Assembly (NCBI RefSeq): GCF_000697965.2 | Contig: NZ_CP015882.1 | Span: 186,001-250,000 of the forward strand | Source: Ensifer adhaerens | GTDB lineage: Bacteria; Pseudomonadota; Alphaproteobacteria; Rhizobiales; Rhizobiaceae | Length of the DNA: 64,000 nt | Direction of reading: 5' to 3' | Program-made: the position numbers and the translations under genes | The notes under the pieces: model-generated | Told to the model about the DNA's origin: nothing | The model's input: the letters and a program-made list of their open reading frames with translations, nothing else | The model's database searches: none | In this document: positions 60,963 to 64,000 of the stretch, piece by piece | Layout of the letters: each line of letters begins with the position of its first letter | Numbering within the stretch: the first letter of the stretch is position 1

Positions 60963-61199
60963 TTATGAACCGTCCGATCGACAGAGATAGGCGACGATCT
61001 CCAGCTTCAGCGGATCACGGTCGCCGTACTTCTCCCTGATCCGCTCAAGCTCCTCGATCGCGGCATGTTGCTCGTCTATATCCCCGAGCACGTAGCTTTC
61101 ATGCCCGACTGCGCAGATGTTGCACCCGGCTTCGATCACGTCGACGACGAATGCGGGGGTCTCGCTGGCGTTCATTTGGCGGCGGTCATTCTCCGTCAT
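60963..61199 (-). CDS. AGCxI-family small protein, copy 1
   Basis: 78 residues: PAFVVDVIEAGCNICAVGHESYVLGDIDEQHAAIEELERIREKYGDRDPLKLEIVAYLCRSDGS. GGAGG lies 8 bases before ATG 61199. It is a paralogue of 62109-62375; both are followed upstream by the same short + strand peptide and terminators. Probably soluble alpha/beta. Function unknown. Confidence 0.7.
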   Translation of the reverse strand: MTENDRRQMNASETPAFVVDVIEAGCNICAVGHESYVLGDIDEQHAAIEELERIREKYGDRDPLKLEIVAYLCRSDGS

Positions 61200-61315
61200 G
61201 TCAGGTCCTCCGTTGACGTTATGACGAGACCTGCCATGGCCGACAGGAGCAAGAATACTCCCCGGAAATTTTGGGGGCTTGAAAAGAAATGGCCCCGTCG
61301 GGCGGCGACGAGGCC

Positions 61316-61415
61316 ATCGGCACTGAGCAAGCTTCACTTCCGGAGGGATTGTGAAGGTGTCACCCTGATCGGGGAAAGGGTTCCACAAAGCCAGAAACGC
61401 AAACGGCGGTACTGA
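61316..61415 (+). pseudogene. EGVxLIG microprotein, copy 1 (start lost)
   Basis: The frame reads LHFRRDCEGVTLIGERVPQSQKRKRRY and stops. It aligns with the intact 34-residue protein at 62656-62760, but the start codon position reads ATC instead of ATG and the first few codons differ. A hairpin (TGGCC..GTC / GAC..GGCCA) lies just upstream in both copies. Confidence 0.5.
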
Positions 61416-61428
61416 GTTCCGTCTCTGC

Positions 61429-61463
61429 AAAAAAATGGCCCCAAATTGCAGCCAACGGGCCAC
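61429..61463 (-). terminator. Intrinsic terminator, minus strand
   Basis: On the minus strand TGGCCC...GGGGCCA is followed by seven T. A closely similar terminator lies at 62775-62803, so both belong to the duplicated unit. Confidence 0.6.
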
Positions 61464-61472
61464 GAAAGAGCG

Positions 61473-61761
61473 TGTGCGTCATCTACTCGCACGCACTTAA
61501 ACGAATGAAGCCCCGCAGGGGATGCGGGGCTTCATCGTGGAAGGTCGTCAAACCATAAAAAACGCAATGCGTACATTAATTCAGTGATCGCACGGCAATG
61601 AGAAGTACAACCATGGATTATTTCTGTTGCGCGATCACGGTTGTATCGTCGCAAAAATGGGGACCGATCGCAACCATGCGAAAGGGGTAGTCGCGTAATC
61701 AATTTGGGGGGCGCGAACTGCTTTGCTGGCGCTGCGGGGGATTTCATCTTTCGGGCCGCCA
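61473..61761. other. Intergenic region, nothing recognised
   Basis: About 290 bp between a terminator and the small lipoprotein gene. A 25-codon + frame from ATG 61613 (MDYFCCAITVVSSQK..) exists, but there is nothing to support it. Confidence 0.4.
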
Positions 61762-61872
61762 TCACCGAATAATGCAGGTGCCCGGCCAATCCCGGCAAGA
61801 GCGACCCGCACAGCTCGCCAGAGCTAATCCAGTAGCCACAATGCAGGCGATGACGGCGATCTTTCGGGCCAT
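61762..61872 (-). CDS. Tiny lipoprotein (36 aa)
   Basis: MARKIAVIACIVATGLALASCAGRSCRDWPGTCIIR: a basic start, hydrophobic core and lipobox LASC with Cys at position 21, then a 15-residue mature part with two more Cys. The architecture is like entericidin-type lipoproteins. Only 13 bases after the stop of the YDWE microprotein gene, so probably one transcript. Confidence 0.6.
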   Translation of the reverse strand: MARKIAVIACIVATGLALASCAGRSCRDWPGTCIIR

Positions 61873-61885
61873 TGGTTCGTTCCAG

Positions 61886-61993
61886 CTATGGCGTTAACGC
61901 GAGGGCGATAAGCCAAGCGGCCAAGGCGATCAGAAGCCAAATCCGAGCGCCCTTGTACCTTTGTCGTCTTGCCCCTTCCCAATCGTAAGACAT
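61886..61993 (-). CDS. YDWE membrane microprotein (35 aa)
   Basis: MSYDWEGARRQRYKGARIWLLIALAAWLIALALTP: an acidic-aromatic start, a basic stretch, then one membrane span. Related copies at 55749-55871 and 62430-62536. The region before the start (CCCTCTCGGTGGCGCACAATGCACGATTG) is shared with the copy at 62536, so the promoter was duplicated too. Function unknown. Confidence 0.6.
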   Translation of the reverse strand: MSYDWEGARRQRYKGARIWLLIALAAWLIALALTP

Positions 61994-62108
61994 CAGTGCC
62001 TCCCTCTCGGTGGCGCACAATGCACGATTGCACATATGACGAAAAGTCCATTTTCCTCATATACACAGCGCTGCTTGTCTGTTGTCCCTACCACTGGCTA
62101 GGACGCAG

Positions 62109-62375
62109 TCAATGCCGCGTCCCTTCGATCTCCAGTTCTATGTATCGGCCGATGGACCAGAGATAGGCGACGATCTGCAGCTTCAGGTGATCGCGCTCGC
62201 CGAATTTGTCGCCGATCCGGTCAAGATCCTCAAGCGCTGCATCCTGCTCCTCGATATCACCAAGTACGTACTTGTCATGCCCTATGGCGGTGATATCGCA
62301 ACCGGCCGCAATAATCTCAGACACGAAATCCGGTATTTCGCTCGGCTTCATCTTTCGCGGCTTGCTTTGGGCCAT
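62109..62375 (-). CDS. AGCxI-family small protein, copy 2
   Basis: 88 residues: KMKPSEIPDFVSEIIAAGCDITAIGHDKYVLGDIEEQDAALEDLDRIGDKFGERDHLKLQIVAYLWSIGRYIELEIEGTRH. AAAGGAGG lies 7 bases before the ATG. It shares P-x-F-V-x-x-I-I-x-A-G-C-x-I, GHxxYVLGDIxEQ and DxLKLxIVAYL with copy 1 at 60963-61199. Confidence 0.72.
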   Translation of the reverse strand: MAQSKPRKMKPSEIPDFVSEIIAAGCDITAIGHDKYVLGDIEEQDAALEDLDRIGDKFGERDHLKLQIVAYLWSIGRYIELEIEGTRH

Positions 62376-62429
62376 ATTAATCCTCCTTTGATCGAGCAGG
62401 AAGGGTAGGGATTCGGGAGATCCGCTAGG

Positions 62430-62536
62430 CTATTGCGCTGAAGCGAGAGCGACCAGTCATGCTGCTAAGGCAATCAAAGCCCGAGCCGCGCGTGCCTGTA
62501 CCGTCGACGCCTGGTACGTTCCCAATCGTAGGACAT
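62430..62536 (-). pseudogene. YDWE microprotein, broken copy
   Basis: MSYDWERTRRRRYRHARL starts at ATG 62536 but meets a TGA. A neighbouring frame supplies LIALAA and LVALA with an in-frame TGA between them. One indel and one stop relative to the copy at 61886-61993. Confidence 0.6.
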
Positions 62537-62655
62537 GAGGTTCCCCCTCTCGGCCGCGCACAATGCCAGATTGTGGGTGGGTGGGAAAGGCGCTTCCTCA
62601 GAGGAGCAAAGCGGTCCCCGCCAAAAAGTATGGCCTCGCCGGGGAGAGCGAGGCC

Positions 62656-62760
62656 ATGGGGCACTTTCATGAGTTTCAGATCCGGGCGGATCGTGAAGGC
62701 GTCATCCTGATCGGGGGACTCAGGGCTGCCACAGGCGAGAAACGCCGACGGCGTTATTGA
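62656..62760 (+). CDS. EGVxLIG microprotein, copy 2 (34 aa)
   Basis: MGHFHEFQIRADREGVILIGGLRAATGEKRRRRY: a short beta-like core and a strongly basic tail. A 9-bp hairpin (TGGCCTCGC...GCGAGGCCA, 62637-62661) overlaps the ATG and could hide the ribosome site or act as a minus-strand terminator. The conserved EGVxLIG and KRxRRY in the copy at 61316-61415 support coding. Confidence 0.5.
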   Translation: MGHFHEFQIRADREGVILIGGLRAATGEKRRRRY

Positions 62761-62774
62761 GTTCCTGCCTTCGC

Positions 62775-62803
62775 AAAAAAAAATGGCCCCAAAGTGCGGG
62801 GCC
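62775..62803 (-). terminator. Intrinsic terminator, minus strand
   Basis: On the minus strand GGCCCC-GCACTTT-GGGGCC is followed by A and nine T: a strong intrinsic terminator. It is the counterpart of 61429-61463. No minus-strand gene reading into it is obvious immediately upstream. Confidence 0.75.
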
Positions 62804-62949
62804 GAATTGTGTGCTGTGCCAAGAAGCCCGAGCAGGCGAAAGGGATCACTCGGGCTCGTTCTAAGACTATCACGTGCGGCGACAAATTCCGAGCCCTTTG
62901 GAGAATCCTACAAATTGCGCGTCGGGCGAAAGCCTGATCTGATGCGGGC

Positions 62950-63141
62950 ATGACCACGAAGCTTTCAGACTTGAGGCTGAGAAACCCAAAGCTCCTCGGC
63001 GAGCTCAAACGACGGGGGTTTGAGACCGTCGATGACATGAAGCACGTTCCCACGACGGACGCGTTGCGGATGAAGGGAATGGGCGCAAAATCGTGGCAGA
63101 AAATCTGTGATGCATTGGGCAGAGACCCTGCAAAGACGTGA
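62950..63141 (+). CDS. Small helix-hairpin-helix protein
   Basis: 63 residues: LRLRNPKLLGELKRRGFETVDDMKHVPTTDALRMKGMGAKSWQKICDALGRDP, which resembles the helix-hairpin-helix DNA-binding module of the RNA polymerase alpha C-terminal domain (LxxxGxxTVxDL...Lxxxk-GxGxKSxxxIxxAL). It might bind DNA. The ribosome site is weak, and an opposite-strand frame at 63155 has a better one but an implausible protein. Confidence 0.6.
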   Translation: MTTKLSDLRLRNPKLLGELKRRGFETVDDMKHVPTTDALRMKGMGAKSWQKICDALGRDPAKT

Positions 63142-63332
63142 GGCCTGAAAGCCATTACCGGGCCACCTCCTTCGAAATCAGTTCATTGAACTTCTCGATA
63201 TTCGCCCGCGGCTATAAAGACTTTGAGCATTCTCTTCACCTGCGTGGAAAAGCTCCTCTACCGCTGCGTCCTGGCGGTGGTATCGCCAATCCGGGCGCTA
63301 ACTGGGTGGCGATGGCATGTTCGGGAGCGTGT

Positions 63333-63668
63333 CTAGCCCTGGCTTTTGGGCACGCCGGTTTTGCGCAAGCCCGCCCGACCTCTAGCCTCTCTCGTCGCTG
63401 CAACTTGGGTGTCGCTGGGTGATCTGTCCTCAGTTGCTAAGGGAATGCGGGCGGTACCGAACCAGATAGCGCACTCTAGAAGGGAAGTTTCATCCTTGTT
63501 CCCAAGCCGGTATTCATCAGCGATGAAGCTTGCTAGGCGGACGGCTCGCTTGCTGAGATGTGGAATGCGAGTTTTGGCACAGGCCGTTTCGAAGACTTTT
63601 CGTATCAAGGCAAGATCTCGGGGACCAAGATGTTGAATTGCGAGTTTGGGCGGTATGTGCACTGACAC
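63333..63668 (-). CDS. Small rhizobial conserved protein
   Basis: 111 residues: IPPKLAIQHLGPRDLALIRKVFETACAKTRIPHLSKRAVRLASFIADEYRLGNKDETSLLECAIW, helical, with a low-complexity tail. GTG 63668 has AGGAGGT 6 bases upstream, a strong signal. I have the impression that such 'IPPK..HLGPRDLALI' proteins are common in rhizobia, but cannot confirm it from the sequence. It may be coupled to the gene upstream, whose frame overlaps its first 150 bases. Confidence 0.65.
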   Translation of the reverse strand: MSVHIPPKLAIQHLGPRDLALIRKVFETACAKTRIPHLSKRAVRLASFIADEYRLGNKDETSLLECAIWFGTARIPLATEDRSPSDTQVAATREARGRAGLRKTGVPKSQG

Positions 63669-64000
63669 CTCCTATGAATGAAGGGGGTGCGCGTCGAACC
63701 GGACTTGGAGGAAGCTCAAAAGGTGAACCTGCGATTGCGCCACCTTCATTCTCGCACCGATTGATGGCTTCCGTTTTCGTTTGGGCTGCAATTTGATTTT
63801 GTCCGCCTGGCGCGCCGCTCTTCCCAAGAAAGGCGGTCAGTTGCGCCTTTGTCAGTTCGCCCCGCTGAATGGCGGCCGTCAGGAATCGCGCCAGAGCAAG
63901 CTTTTCTGCGCGTTCATCTCTTTCTTTGGCTTCGAGATAACCAGCGGCTTTTAGTATTTCAACCAAAAGGCTGATGTCTTCGGCGTCTATATCTAGATCT
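63517..64000 (-). CDS. Uncharacterised protein, start outside the window
   Basis: The frame enters from the right edge (DLDIDAEDISLLVEILKAAGYLEAKERDERAEKLALARFLTAAIQRGELTKAQLTAFLG...). It is protein-like down to about 63750 and then looks out of frame (TSWSPRSCLDTKSL), overlapping the 63668 gene. A stop in another frame just before that gene's ribosome site suggests a frameshift near 63700. No family recognised. Confidence 0.45.
   Translation of the reverse strand, partial: DLDIDAEDISLLVEILKAAGYLEAKERDERAEKLALARFLTAAIQRGELTKAQLTAFLGKSGAPGGQNQIAAQTKTEAINRCENEGGAIAGSPFELPPSPVRRAPPSFIGGVSAHTAQTRNSTSWSPRSCLDTKSLRNGLCQNSHSTSQQASRPPSKLHR

Noticed and set aside
62754..63155. Minus-strand 133-codon frame with AAGGAGGT upstream of its ATG
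   Set aside because: The protein is not plausible (Ser/Phe/Arg-rich), and the opposite frame at 62950-63141 resembles a helix-hairpin-helix domain; the ribosome-like site may be chance.

Overview
The window looks like an accessory segment (plasmid, chromid or genomic island) of a Rhizobiales bacterium, most likely Rhizobiaceae. The evidence is GC-rich coding with strong Shine-Dalgarno sites, an Atu4866-type protein, a DUF1236 protein, many LysR regulators, a dipeptide-type ABC operon, a triple small heat-shock operon, and IS3 and IS21 insertion sequences. No replication, partition, transfer, rRNA or tRNA gene was seen, so the replicon type is not known.

Region 1 (1-27.8 kb) is a dense oxidoreductase/stress island. 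Six short-chain dehydrogenases, SnoaL/NTF2-like proteins, flavin and quinone reductases (including WrbA), an LLM monooxygenase, a pirin, an F420-oxidoreductase-like protein, DoxX, a metallo-beta-lactamase hydrolase and an alpha/beta hydrolase sit beside regulators of the OhrR/MarR, LysR, AraC, TetR and LacI families. Most regulators are divergent from the genes they probably control, and several have visible palindromic operators. The picture is of many small electrophile/quinone/xenobiotic-response units. Several are decaying: a frameshifted LysR gene, a truncated ABM monooxygenase, and a second flavin-reductase copy reduced to remnants.

Region 2 (27.9-37.4 kb) pairs an FAD oxidoreductase and a 2x[4Fe-4S] ferredoxin with a divergent PhnD-like binding protein that has no signal peptide. 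Next come a complete five-gene dipeptide/nickel-type ABC importer and a membrane fatty-acid desaturase. Region 3 (37.5-41.3 kb) is a signalling pair: a double-domain KaiC-like ATPase overlapping a hybrid histidine kinase.

Region 4 (41.4-47.3 kb) holds the most unusual system. A PqqD-like protein, an HPr-kinase-like kinase, a PF14907-type nucleotidyltransferase and a Gly/Ser-rich peptide with a twin-arginine-type leader lie in order on one strand. They resemble the tailoring half of a peptide-modification (RiPP-like) pathway with no cyclase or protease. The peptide gene has a one-base deletion in a C run, and the kinase lacks a start codon for its apparent N-terminus.

Region 5 (47.3-64 kb) is a mobile-DNA graveyard around three working units: a three-gene Hsp20 operon, a DUF1254 protein, and an intact antitoxin whose toxin is broken. 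It holds an istB-less IS21 element, a complete IS3-family element (1219 bp, AAC target duplication, A7G frameshift signal) inserted in a small gene, prophage lysis remnants, a decayed DNA ligase further left, and at least four families of very small uncharacterised proteins present in two or three copies. One 170-bp intergenic repeat links this region to position 4.5 kb, which suggests that small-gene cassettes have been copied around the replicon.
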